Assembly: GCA_963966185.1 (NCBI GenBank)
Contig: CAWZYM010000217.1
Location: 478,501 to 542,500, forward strand
DNA: 64,000 nt
From: Rhabditoides inermis
Lineage: Eukaryota > Nematoda > Chromadorea > Rhabditida > Rhabditidae
Direction: 5' to 3'
Positions 34,507 to 49,300 of the stretch are shown piece by piece. The stretch's first letter is position 1. Each line of letters starts with the position of its first letter. The position numbers were made by a program, and so were the translations under genes. Below the pieces are notes generated by a model. That model was given only the letters and a program-made list of their open reading frames with translations, was not told the DNA's origin and did no database searches.

Positions 34507-35787
34507 CGCTTCCGTCCCCTCACCTGTGCGGCGACCCCGTCCAGCACCCCGATCCTCTGTCTGAGGGATGCGACCTCGTCCTCTGCCTCTGCCCTCTTCA
34601 TGTCCACCTCCGCCTTCTCCACCTCCAGCTGCCGCACCTCAAACGTATCCCGGTGAAACGTATTCCACTCAGTCCAATCACTCTTCCGAACGAGGCAAAT
34701 TTTGTGTCCGTTCCAATTGTGCTACACGAACACGTTCTAGTATCTTTGATTTCATCATTTTTGCACACCTCATCCTTTGTTGTTTTCTTCATGCGTTCGC
34801 TCTTTTACAGCGCATGTTTGTTGATAAAAATTGCGCCCATCCAGCAGTTTCGGAGAAAAAATTGCGATATTCGAAATTTCGCGGAACAGCGCAATAGACA
34901 AGGCTGGTCAGTGGCCAGCGCGAAGATAAGCAGAGAATGTGCGAGTCCATCTCTCTCTCTCTCTCCCTCTCTCTCTCTCTCTCTCCCTCTCTCTCTCTCT
35001 CCCTCTCTCTCTCTCTTTCTCTCTCTCTACGCTCTACCTTCTCGTTCTCGGTGGCCGTGTCCACAGGCATCTCCTGATACTGTACTTCTTGGATCATAAC
35101 CCCGCTTCCGTCCACTCGCACCGACTGACGCTCGATCACAGCCGAGACATTCTGAAAACATCATTGTAATTGTTCTGTTCAACACACAATGAATTATATA
35201 TAAAACTCATGGCGTCACTTTTGCCCTCTAACACCGAGCGATGATATCATACAGATAGTCGTACTTTTCCCTCCCTCTTGTTTCCCAATTCGATCACCCC
35301 ACCCGACGAGTCATGCAACCCTTATCTTGTTATGCATAACTATGAGAATCTTCTGGTTCAAAATGTGCACCGCTCCGAAAACAGGGGCCAATGAATGTGA
35401 TTCGAACTATTGTTTTCATGTTTTCGACGCGCGCTACCGAGTGACAATCAACAGAACAGAAGCATGCATATACATATTGTAGGCAGTCATTTCGTCGCCA
35501 CACAGCCGATAAGGACAGATTGAGTGGGAGGGGAGGGGAACAACAGGTGGGTGCGGTGTCAACGAAACCAGGTAATCGATGGAAGAAGCGGGTGGAGAGA
35601 GGGAGAAAGAGAGAGGGGACTCGCCTTGATGAGCAGCTCGCTGGTGCCCTTGGGTAGGTGGGTGCTGATCACCCGCTTCACCTCTGCCCTATCCGCGTAT
35701 ACCACTACTGTCTTGGTGGGCAGGGCGGATGCCTCGAAGCTGGAAAGAATGGTCTTGTTGCCGCTCTCTTCCAATCTATTTCTCCCT

Positions 35788-35842
<55 letters not shown>

Positions 35843-35933
35843 CTCACGTGCATTCATTCGTCGGCCCAGGCTCTTCGTGCTCCTCGAATGGGAGTGATTC
35901 GATGTAGTGGTCGGCCGTGAGCGATTCGCTCAT
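31402..35933 (-). CDS. DUF4140/DUF4139 domain protein (F37C4.5-like, mucoidy-inhibitor-A-like)
   Basis: Conserved protein of unknown biochemical role. Exons, 5' to 3': 35848-35933, 35625-35739, 35038-35151, 34524-34637, 34222-34411, 33496-33631, 33234-33381, 33041-33186, 32931-32997, 32783-32893, 32491-32583, 32366-32437, 32182-32256, 31918-32022, 31667-31798, 31402-31584; phases join to about 628 aa. The N-terminal DUF4140 part contains VVVYADRAEVKRV and LPKGTSELLIKNVSAVIER. A coiled-coil region follows (exons 34524-34637 and 33496-33631, rich in E/K/R/Q), split by a Ser/Pro-rich insert. The C-terminal DUF4139 part contains YCASWKPAYDIRAS, NTGDDWRQAELVLSTAAPSV, TVPSNGTEHKVLVAQ and a closing HPLHESVSFRAV. 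This architecture matches C. elegans F37C4.5 as I know it. The intron after 35625 has a GC donor (AAG|gcgagt), required for phase. Confidence 0.88.
32600..32780. repeat. CT-rich microsatellite in DUF4139-gene intron
   Basis: About 180 bp of imperfect CT repeats occupying almost the whole intron between exons 32491-32583 and 32783-32893. Confidence 0.95.
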
Positions 35934-38239
35934 CTGCGATGCGCACAGTGTTCTGTCTGACATTGGGGACCCTGAAATAGACCGTCTTGCCACTTCAACC
36001 GAGCATGTGCCACGCAACATTTCAATTGTACCACTTCAAGACTTGAACATTGCTAGACACGTCGCTTTGCTCGCGAGGACACGGGCAAAACGAGAAGCCG
36101 GCAGCGGTTCAGTGCGGAAATGAACGCGGTAACACAGCGACTGCTACCGTAGTCAGCAAAGGGGCGGAACCGGCACTCCACCGATAGGCGAGTGATACCC
36201 GCACCCGCAGTCAACAAGCCAATTACAACAATACAAGGAGAGGAACGCACGCGAGCAGACTGTGGACACAATGTATGGTGCATGGAGGGACAAACGGGTG
36301 GAATATAGATGAGGTGATATCATTATTCCATTATGATAAGCGCCATTGATCGCTGTACTCGAGCATAACACCAAAATATGACAATATACGTGAGTGGGGC
36401 GAAAATGGAAAGATCTAGTAGAAATAAGACGTTCGGCGAGATTGGGATTAGAGAAGCAGTCACAAACAGTCCCACTCAAGGCGAGATAGCTGCTATCTTG
36501 ACGGGAGTGGGACGAAAAAGCACCAACCCCCGCTGTTCTGCAAACGAGAAGAGCAACGATCGGCGAAACGTCTATCTCCCCCCTCCTCTCGCCCTTCCCC
36601 CTTCCACTCCACTATTATGCCAACGAGTGGGAAGAGATAAAACAATTCGATGCAAACTGCGTCGATATGAAAACAGGGCACGCCATAGGTGAATGAGAGC
36701 AACAAAGAGAGAAAAAGACTTCCGTATTTCGAGTTGAGTACAAAATAGAAACGGCGGACCAGTCAGGGATGACCGGCTATCACTGACTATCACTTTCAAC
36801 CAGACTGGACACAGCTCAGACATTTTTAGATGCAAATTGAGAGTGGCCTGATAATTGAGATAATTCCTTGACCAGAGCCAGAAGATAAGCAACTTCTAGT
36901 CAAATGATCATCAAAGAAAGCGGATGTTCGAAGACCACCACACAGTAACGTTGATGAGAAAACAGACTAAACAAACATGTTTATATGGTAAATCTCTCAA
37001 ACGATCTCTTCACCAGGGATATTATAAATATTGCAGGATAAGAATGCATATTAAAGTGTTTATGAATAGTACGTGACGACAGTAGTCTCGTATGATAAGG
37101 TACATGTTGATAGACGACATATTATCTTATCACTCAACGCCACTGACAATCAATAAATCAATTAAATCTTTGTAATTCAGGTGAGAGCGTGGCTGGTAGA
37201 TGAGTGAGTGGTCACTATCGGGGGTGCGAGTGAGATAGGCAAGGGTCACTCGCTATCTGCTCAGTTGCCTTATCTTCCCTTACTCCACGCCGAGACACAC
37301 GCAAGACGCCAAGAAGCATTGATTGCAACCGGTCAACATACCCAACGATCATCGAACGGCAAACATACTACATACATCACACTCTATTTTACTAGATATG
37401 ATATCTAAAAATGTATTTGCGGTTACAGTATTCTTAAACACGTAATACATACCGTTCAAATTATACATGTGAGTGTTAGGCGTCTTAAAGGGACGTACCA
37501 CTTTAAATTTCGTGTGTTAACTACGACTGCTACGTGAAAATACGTGAGAATGCAATCACTTTTCATCAATAAACTATATGCTAAAAATGCAGATAAGGTG
37601 TAGATCACGCCTCGCGAAGATGTGTATTTCGTTGTGAGAAATACCGTAGGAAGAGGTTCTAACTTATATGGTATATGGACTCCTACTAGTTCAGTTCAGG
37701 CGATAGGAGAATACTTTTTTTCTACGGCAAATCCTTACACACAACAATATAACCTGCGATACTCCCTTACGACTACGATAGAAGAATAGTTTGATCTGCG
37801 ATACTCTATTAGGATTACGATAGGAGAATACTTTGAGCAACAAAAAAACAGATGTCTGTAGGTTTGTCCGTCAGTCCGTCCGTCTGTCGGGAACATTATT
37901 AGATTATTACACTCCCTTAGGATTACGATAGGAGAAAAAACAGATAAACATAATTATCGACGTTTCTTCAATTGCATTACAAAACTCGTGTCTAAAAATG
38001 AAAACACTGCTTTTCTGTAATACAAATCCCAATAAGCCTTACATAAACATAATCAATCAACAACGAGCCCCACAAGTATCATACATTTATCCGTATCATG
38101 TAATAAATTAACGATAACAAAGGTACAAATTTCGTATATAGTGGATTGTTTCAACACGTTTCCGTCACCGAGAACTCATAACAGGGTGCACACAGGATGG
38201 TTACAAACACGAGATGGACAGACCGAGAGAGAAGAGTGA
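35934..38239. other. Intergenic spacer between the DUF4139 gene and pas-5
   Basis: About 2.3 kb, with the DUF4139-gene promoter on its left side and the pas-5 3' flank on its right. No exon chain found. It contains a short tandem repeat (37690-37935), described separately. Confidence 0.5.
37690..37935. repeat. Imperfect short tandem repeat (about 40-50 bp unit)
   Basis: Four partial copies of a unit like gcgatactcccttaggatta followed by cgataggagaatacttt, at about 37695, 37757, 37797 and 37905. The last two are separated by a stretch rich in GTCCGTC. Confidence 0.7.
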
Positions 38240-42018
<3,779 letters not shown>

Positions 42019-42660
42019 ATGGTGGTGATGGCTGCCGAATCCGAGAAGTGCGTAGAGCTCGTCTACCTTGGCCGTGTTTCGCTCGGACGCCTGGATCGAC
42101 CGCTTCTCGGGCAATCCTCCATCCGATCAAATGAAGAAAGAGTGATCGATCATGTGGAGACGGCAGAACTGACCGGGGCGTTTGTCAAGGCGGAGCACAA
42201 GGTGAGTAGGTGATTATGCAGACAGTTGAGGCTCGTATTGATCACCGAATGCACACAAAGTGGCACAATCAATCAATCAATAAACACGAGATAAGCATGT
42301 GTAATGTCAATGAGCATTTTTAAGGTGTGTGCATATGTGTCGGATCACGGTGTGCGCCTCGTCGCCGTCTCCTCCTCCGCCGTCGTCGAACGCATCCCGC
42401 TATTCAGCGTCGTCTTCGCCCTCTCCCACGACGACGGGTTCGGCAGGTCAGCTACGAGTTTATCAAACAATTAATCAATCCCCTATTGCAGCTACCGTGT
42501 TCTGATTGTGGAACGAGTGCGGGAGGACTCGCACAGTGTGCACGTGTTGGAGTCGACTGATGGGGCCAGTGCGGATCGCCTCGCCTCCCTCCTCTCCCGC
42601 ACCTTCCACACATTCACACAAAGAGCCATCCGAGCGAACGAGAGAAACAAAGCTATTTAG
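42019..42660 (+). CDS. Small protein with a possible PTB/PID-like fold
   Basis: Exons 42019-42201, 42325-42446 and 42492-42660 join in phase to 157 aa. The chain contains CVELVYLGRVSLGR near the start, a central VCAYVSDHGVRLVAVSS and FSVVFALSHDD, and a C-terminal amphipathic helix RLASLLSRTFHTFTQRAI. A YLG.. strand, then two sheets and a final helix ending in a Phe-rich segment is the layout of phosphotyrosine-binding/PID domains, and the whole protein is about one such domain long. This is pattern inference; I recognise no specific family member. The first ATG after an upstream stop was taken as start; a second in-frame ATG is three codons in. It probably shares a promoter region with pas-5 and precedes the LACTB-like gene closely on the same strand. 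Confidence 0.6.
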
Positions 42661-42701
42661 TCATGCTCAATTTGTCACTTCTAGTCACTTCATCAATCAG
42701 G

Positions 42702-42707
42702 AATAAA
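42702..42707 (+). terminator. Polyadenylation signal AATAAA
   Basis: A canonical AATAAA lies 42 bp after the stop codon at 42660 and about 130 bp before the next start codon, so the first mRNA would end at about 42720. Confidence 0.6.
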
Positions 42708-42840
42708 TGTTTTACTCGTTTCATCTTCGTGTTTCGTGGTCGACATATCGGTTGTTTCACCGCACTCCTATCTAACACCCTCTTCTCTATCACATCTTCT
42801 TGCACATCAGACAAGTTCCCCCCCCCCCATCATGTGCAGG

Positions 42841-45800
42841 ATGTTGCGTCTCCGCACAGTGTGCGCGGCCACTTCCGCCGGTCTGCTGGCGTGGGACCAC
42901 CCCAAGGGAGCCAGCAACTTCGAACTGAAGCGACGACTCGCTGCGGAGGCGATCCGCCGGCAGATGGTACGTTTTCTCCCCTTCTCCAACCTCTCGTCCT
43001 GTATTCTCATCCCCATGTTCTCTCACCTCGTATTCGCCTCCCACCATCCCTCAGATCTACTCTGGCATCCCCGGTCTCTCGATCGCAGTCTCCGTCGATG
43101 GGGAGCTGGTCTGGCAGCAGGGATTCGGAGTCAGCGACGTCGAGACCATGACGCCATGCCGTAAGTACCATTGATCGTTATTATACTTTGTTTCTCTTAC
43201 ATCTTACTCCGACCTCTCTGCAGGCGCGGACACGTCCATGCGCATCGCCTCGATCAGCAAGCCCATCACGGCCACCGTCGCTGCTCAGCTGGTCGAGGCC
43301 GGACGGCTCGACCTCGACAAACCCGTACAGGTACGGTACAGCCTTCTGTTGTAGTAGTGTACAGTAACTTGCAGCACTACCTGCCCGACTTCCCTGCCAA
43401 GGAGTGGAACAGGAAGAAGGTGGACATCACCCCGCGCATGCTCCTCACCCACACCGGAGGCATCCGACACTACCCCGCTGACAAGGTACGCTCTCCTCAA
43501 ATCGTATCTGTTTACCCAACTGCTAGATGCAATCGAATGTTTATTAGAATATAAGCACACAACGTATAGTGTCTGTACATGAATACGAAACAACGAACAA
43601 AAAATAGTCTATTCTACTCTACACGCATGTATGTGTAATTGAAAGGAAACGCGTCTTACTGAGCCTTCTTCTGCTTCTTCTGGTAGTCGTTGAGGGCCGC
43701 CTGGATAGCGTCCTGTGCCAGCACTGAAAGCAAATAATTATTGAAATAAACATACAAATAAATATAACTTACTCGAGCAGTGAAGCTTGACGGGCGGGAG
43801 GCAGAGCTCCTTGGCGATCTGGTCGTTGTTGATCTTGGACGCGTACCTAAAAATGCAAACTATCATGAACACATTAGAATTATGGAAAATATAACACCAC
43901 TCACTCGATAGTCTTTCCGTTGATCCACTCTGTGGCGAGAGAAGAGGAGGCGATAGCCGAGCCACATCCGAACGTCTTGAACTTGGCGTCCACGATCTTG
44001 CCGTTCTCATCCACCTACATACAATATGTAATTACAAAAATACTATTAATTATTAAATACCTTAATCTGGAGCTTCATGACGTCTCCGCAGGCGGGGGCG
44101 CCGACGATGCCAGTGCCGACGGTCGGGTCATTCTTGTCGAGCGAGCCGACGTTGCGCGGGTTCTCGTAGTGGTCAATCACCTAGAACATACATCCATGTC
44201 TCCATTGGATTGCGAAACACTCGCACTCTGTCGCGTGTGTGTTGACGACCAAAAGTGCAGGCGGTCGTCGGCAGTGGCATCAGCTGATTTCTGTCCTCCT
44301 CCCTAGCTCTCTCACTCACCTTCTCGTGGTAGGCGGCCGTTTGCTGGGTGAACACCGCCGTTCTCTGACCCATTCGGGAAGCGGCCTGCACAGTGGTAGC
44401 GAAGCGAGACGACAGCATCTGCAACATGCATACTTGGCAACCGAATCCACATTTATTGAATGGTTGGGGAAACAGATAGTAATGAACGGAGAGAAGTGAA
44501 GTATGGACAGCACACGGTACATATTGCTCGACAATGTCATAAAACAGTAAAGTTCTCAGACTGCATTTGATAGGAATCACACCACGTGAAAGCATATGCT
44601 ATGTAAAAACAACAACGAGAGTGATGTTTGATCCTTTGACGAAATTGAAAGACGCATCGCGACTGCGACTTTATATTACATTCATTATAGTTCTATTGTG
44701 TAGAACAAGCGTAATCAAGATGAACGACACAATAATATAAAACAATATAAAAAATGCGTCGTCCATGGATTTCACAGCCGTATGTTGATGGCGATGGCCG
44801 AGCCTAGTTTCACAATTGTGGGTGGGGCTTGCGAATAGTGGGCGGAGCATCACAGCAAAAGGCGCACACTTTCAACGATTTGATAAATCAAATGATTCAA
44901 TGATTGAATAAATCATCAAAATGATATTTCTCAGAATTCGAAGAAGAATCTGGAGGAGCCGGCGCATCGCAAGAAAGGCGCCCAATCCGACAACGAGTTC
45001 CACTCGAACGTGGAATACGCGACGGTGGCCGAAGCTGTGGAGGTGTTCAAGAACGATCCACTAGTCGCTGAGCCGGGCAAGAAGTTCAGGTGAATATATA
45101 TAGCTAGTTGTACATGGTATAAGTGCGCCGCAGCTACACGACGCACGGCTACACCCTGCTGTCGGCAGTGTGCGAGGCAGCGGACGGACAGCGCCGCTTC
45201 ACTCGCATGCTAGACGACCTGTTCTGTCGACTGGGAATGAGCAACACCACAGTCGATACCAATCAACCCATCGTAGCACACAGGACGCAGTGAGTCCACC
45301 GCAACTCTCTTATGTCTTCTCTCTCTCTCTCTCTCTCTCTCTCCACCCCCCCCCCCCCCCTCAGGTACTACGAACGTGACGCGCAGCACCGCCTCGTCAA
45401 CTGTCCTGAGGTGGGCGGAGCTTCGATGGGCGGGTCTTGACGTTTTCAGGTGAACAACTCGATCAAGTGGGCAGGCGGCGGCATTGCTTCTACGGTCGGA
45501 GACCTGCTCATTTTCGCCAACGCTATCCTGTACAGGTGTGTGTACCCCTTCTCTCCCTCTCATTCCCCCTTTGAGCTACCAACACGACGCCTCCTCCCCC
45601 TCCTCTCCCCTCCTCCGATCGCAGACCATGTCAGAGTGGTGGCGCGACGTGATCAAGTGCGGCACACGCACACAGGTGGGTATGGCAACAAGTCTGAACT
45701 AACATAATCATACAGATAATCATCACAGCTAACATATTAATCATCACAACACTGCAGATGAACCTCGGATGGATGCGCGTCGATGGGGGAGAACGGGTGG

Positions 45801-45844
45801 GAGGCAGCGCGGCGAGGTGAGAGAAGAGGAGGGAGAGGGAGAGG

Positions 45845-45875
<31 letters not shown>

Positions 45876-46194
45876 AGAGAGGGAGAGAGAGAGAGAGAGA
45901 GAGTGGGAGAGAGAGAGAGATACTTGCAGTCCTCTCGGTGGCTACTGGTACCACACTGGCGGCGCGGTCGGCGCGTCTTCCGTGCTGCTCATCCGTCCGG
46001 CAGAGTGCAATGAGAACAAGGGGAACAAGAAGCGGGTGAGACATTGTAGTATGAGTGAAGTGAGGAGGTATCAATGGATGACTGTGTAGGACGCGTCCCG
46101 CCCCCGCGGAGTGTGCGTGGCGATCCTCTGCAACCTACAGGACACATCCGTCCTCTCCCTCGCCGCCAACATCGAACACATATTCAGGGAGTAG
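42841..46194 (+). CDS. LACTB: LACTB-like serine beta-lactamase-fold hydrolase (mitochondrial)
   Basis: Member of the penicillin-binding-protein/beta-lactamase-like family; human LACTB is a filament-forming mitochondrial intermembrane-space protease. Exons: 42841-42966, 43055-43160, 43224-43330, 43375-43485, 44935-45089, 45134-45289, 45365-45410, 45450-about 45539, 45625-45675, 45758-45816, 45930-46035, 46090-46194; about 405 aa. Catalytic motifs: SISK (S-x-x-K nucleophile motif) in [29 protein letters not shown] (Y-x-x second motif), and [13 protein letters not shown] (the KTG-equivalent). [11 protein letters not shown] and [16 protein letters not shown] also match LACTB. The short basic N-terminus [17 protein letters not shown] fits a mitochondrial presequence. 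An AG acceptor is 1 nt before the ATG at 42841. The donor at about 45540 is the least certain boundary. Intron 4 (43486-44934) contains the antisense ISCU gene. Confidence 0.9.
43656..44418 (-). CDS. iscu-1: ISCU iron-sulfur cluster assembly scaffold, nested in LACTB intron 4
   Basis: Mitochondrial scaffold on which Fe-S clusters are built with the NFS1 desulfurase and frataxin. Exons, 5' to 3': 44320-44418, 44061-44180, 43905-44014, 43773-43846, 43656-43723; phases join to 156 aa. The N-terminus [19 protein letters not shown] is a typical presequence. All ligand motifs are present: [14 protein letters not shown] (Cys 1), [18 protein letters not shown] (Cys 2) and LPPVKLHCS (Cys 3 with the chaperone-recognised LPPVK). 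C-terminal helix ends KKQKKAQ. A gttgcag acceptor abuts the ATG, consistent with trans-splicing. The entire gene lies in antisense orientation inside one intron of the LACTB-like gene. Confidence 0.97.
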
Positions 46195-46313
46195 ACTGAT
46201 CGTTACAACCTCACATCTCTTATACAGACGGAGCCATTTAACGTGTTTGTATTGTGATACATTTCAAATTTCACTCCATGATTTATGATTATGAACACTT
46301 CATAGTTGAATGT
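46195..46313. other. Short convergent gap between LACTB and rGC-A
   Basis: About 120 bp between two converging stop codons; the 3' untranslated regions of both genes must be short or overlap. Confidence 0.6.
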
Positions 46314-49300
46314 TCAGAGAATGTCTTGTGTCCTCGTTGTTGCTTGAGTAGTGTACGTGACTCGGTAATCTGTCATGGGAGGCGTAAAGCGAGTGGGTGG
46401 AGACTGAGGGGGCGGAGCGTGGGGTGCGGGTGGAGGAGGAGGAGGAGAAGGAGGAGGGGAACCATCTGTGGGCGGCGCCTCATCGACCCGACCTCGCAGC
46501 CAGAACGTTTCCATTACCCCCTTGCCCTGAAGAAACACGAGTGTAGAGAAAAGGAATGTTATCACCTTGATGATCACTTCTCCCCTGGATTCTGTCACGT
46601 ATCCGCCAACTTGAGTGAGTAGTTTGTTCGCTTCGCCAGACATATGAATCATTGCAGCTGAAACGTCATGTCTCAAATTGGTTTGTAGTATTGTTTTATT
46701 TGTGTCAAAATGAGGGCACAAGTTTGAAAAGTCAAAAATGCGTACGTTTCCCGTTGCTCTCCATGCGACTGGCAGTGTTGACGGAATCCCCGAAGAGACA
46801 GTAGCGAGGCATCGTCAGACCAACCACTCCAGACACACACGGGCCTGCAGCAGACTGGTGTGTACCATCCCACCTTACGTTACACTACATCATACCTGTA
46901 TGAAACCCGATTCGAATGTTGGTTTTCTCATTCGGCAGATGTGCAATACGGAATGTTTTCACAGTCTTCATTATTCCGATCGACATTTCTGCTATGTCTT
47001 TCACATGCTCGTCTCCATTCCTTTTCGGTAGTCCAGAAACACAAAGGTAGCCGTCACCGATTGTCTCTACCTAAATAATAACTGTTAAATCTTTTCAGTG
47101 ATACAATTGCTTTGTTACTTTGTAAACTCCGTTCTTCTCAATTATTGTGTCGAACATGGTATAGAGATCATTTAAAAGAGTGACGATCTGGAAATTTAAC
47201 TGATAAATAAAGGGAAGAAAATGTTCAGGACCTGGAATGGCGAACTCTTCGCGGCGAGTTTTGTGAACTGAACAACATCGGAAAAGAATATAGTAACAGA
47301 CTGGAAGGATTCCGGCTCCACCGACTGACCAAGTTTCAATTTGTCAGCAACTTGCCTGAAAAACAATTCTCCATGTTATTTTTACCAGATATCATATTTC
47401 ATATATTAACTTTTTTTAAATTTTTACTCACTGTGGTAGCATTCTGTACAATAAGATGTCGCTCTTCTTCTTTTCTTCAACCAGCTCTTTCATACGCTCT
47501 TCCACCTGCAAAAAAAAGATTTCTTGAAACATGTCGTCTTTTTAAATTACCTCTTCTTCTAGCGAACCAGCGTATTCTTCCATCATATTGAAGACATGAT
47601 CCATAAGGTTCTTTTGTCGACTAGGGTTCATAGACACGATCAGGTTTTTGACGACATTCATTGTCGGTCGATCAGATGGATTCTCACTCCAACAGTCACG
47701 AATAAGAAGAATCTGAACAAAGACTCGTAAGACATTGTTTCCGAGGTTATGTCTGACCATAGACGGATTCACTTCGATGTCTGAGATGGTAACATCGGGT
47801 CGCGGAGGATTCACTCCGCCTTTCTTGATCAAGTACGTCAACTCTAAAAGTTTTGTGCACGGGAATTGGGCCAGGTTTGCCTCGCTACATACCTTCGACA
47901 CTCTCGCTTCTGTTGTCGATATTCCAGGCGCTCTTTCTCGTTACAAGCTCACTGCAAATGATAGCGAAAGAGTACACGTCTGCTTCCTTTGACTCTCCAC
48001 CGTTGCATCGGAGAATCTCGGGTGCCGTCCAAAGCAGCTCTGTAATCACATGTAAAATTAAACTAAATATACTCGGCGCCAGAGCGATAGTTATCGATCT
48101 ACTCGCTTGCAGTTCGAAATACGGTGCCATAACCGTCTGCCTCTCTTGTTTTGCGCGTTATTGCCGAAAGCTGACTCTCCGTCTTCCTCTGATCTACCCC
48201 ACCGCGCGCCACTTATTGCGAGCATAATAGAAGTATACATTATACATAACCACATAAGCTTGACTGACTATGTTTGTTGGACTTTTCCGCTTGCTTTACT
48301 GTTGACAGACCGTAGTCACCGATTTTCACCTAAAACAAGATGGTATACAAAACAATTCAAAACGAATATTCTACAAACCTGCCAAGATTCGTCTACCAGA
48401 CATACTGCTGAACGTAAATTGCCATGGCATTGAATGAACGAATCGTGCAAATAGGATAGACCCTAAACAAACATGTAATTAACTTGAGTATCCCCCTTCC
48501 TAGCAGCTTGTGTCGTTGTGTGAAGCATGAAAACTACTTTTTTTTTTACTAAATACGAACTGTTACCGTAGGAGCTAATCCATACTCACATTAGCGATAT
48601 CCATCACAATACAGTATATGAAGAACGTGTCGACCGTGAGAGAACCCTTAGTGATTAGATGCTGAAAGAATTCCATGTGACAGCAGCACCACAAAGTGCG
48701 TTGTGTGCGTGTGCACCTCTAGGCTTCCCCGAGTGCACAGCTTCCACACCGCCATGTACTCTGGGCCATCGATCGACACACCGATGAACTTGTTGAGGTT
48801 GTCGTGGTCGAGCTTGCGCATCTGAGGTGGTGGATGAGTGGACTCCCACATGAGCGACTCGCCTTCCGGAATACGTGATAGTCATGAGCATCCAGTGGGC
48901 AGACCACATGTTTCGAAGCTATCACACGTTCGTTATAGAGGTAGTAGAGCGATTGCTCGTTGGAAAATATCTGAATGTGAATGAAATAACAAACAATACA
49001 ACAACTCGAACCTTGCTTTCTACAGTCATTCTGGTAGAGACGGAATGTGTTCCGGACTGGATAGAGTGCATGCTGCGCTCGTCTTTCTGAAACAATTTTG
49101 AACGATGATTATGACGTTGTTTTTATGACGTTGTTCATACCTTGGATGGTGGTTGTTGAAGCGCGACATAGGGAATCTGCACTCTCCATTCAATCGCTTC
49201 TCCTCCAGTTTCTTGTTCCTGAATCTTCTGTCAGATTGAAACCTTCTAAAGCCAACCTGATAACGATCAAGACAAAACAAACTGAAAATATTATCACGAC

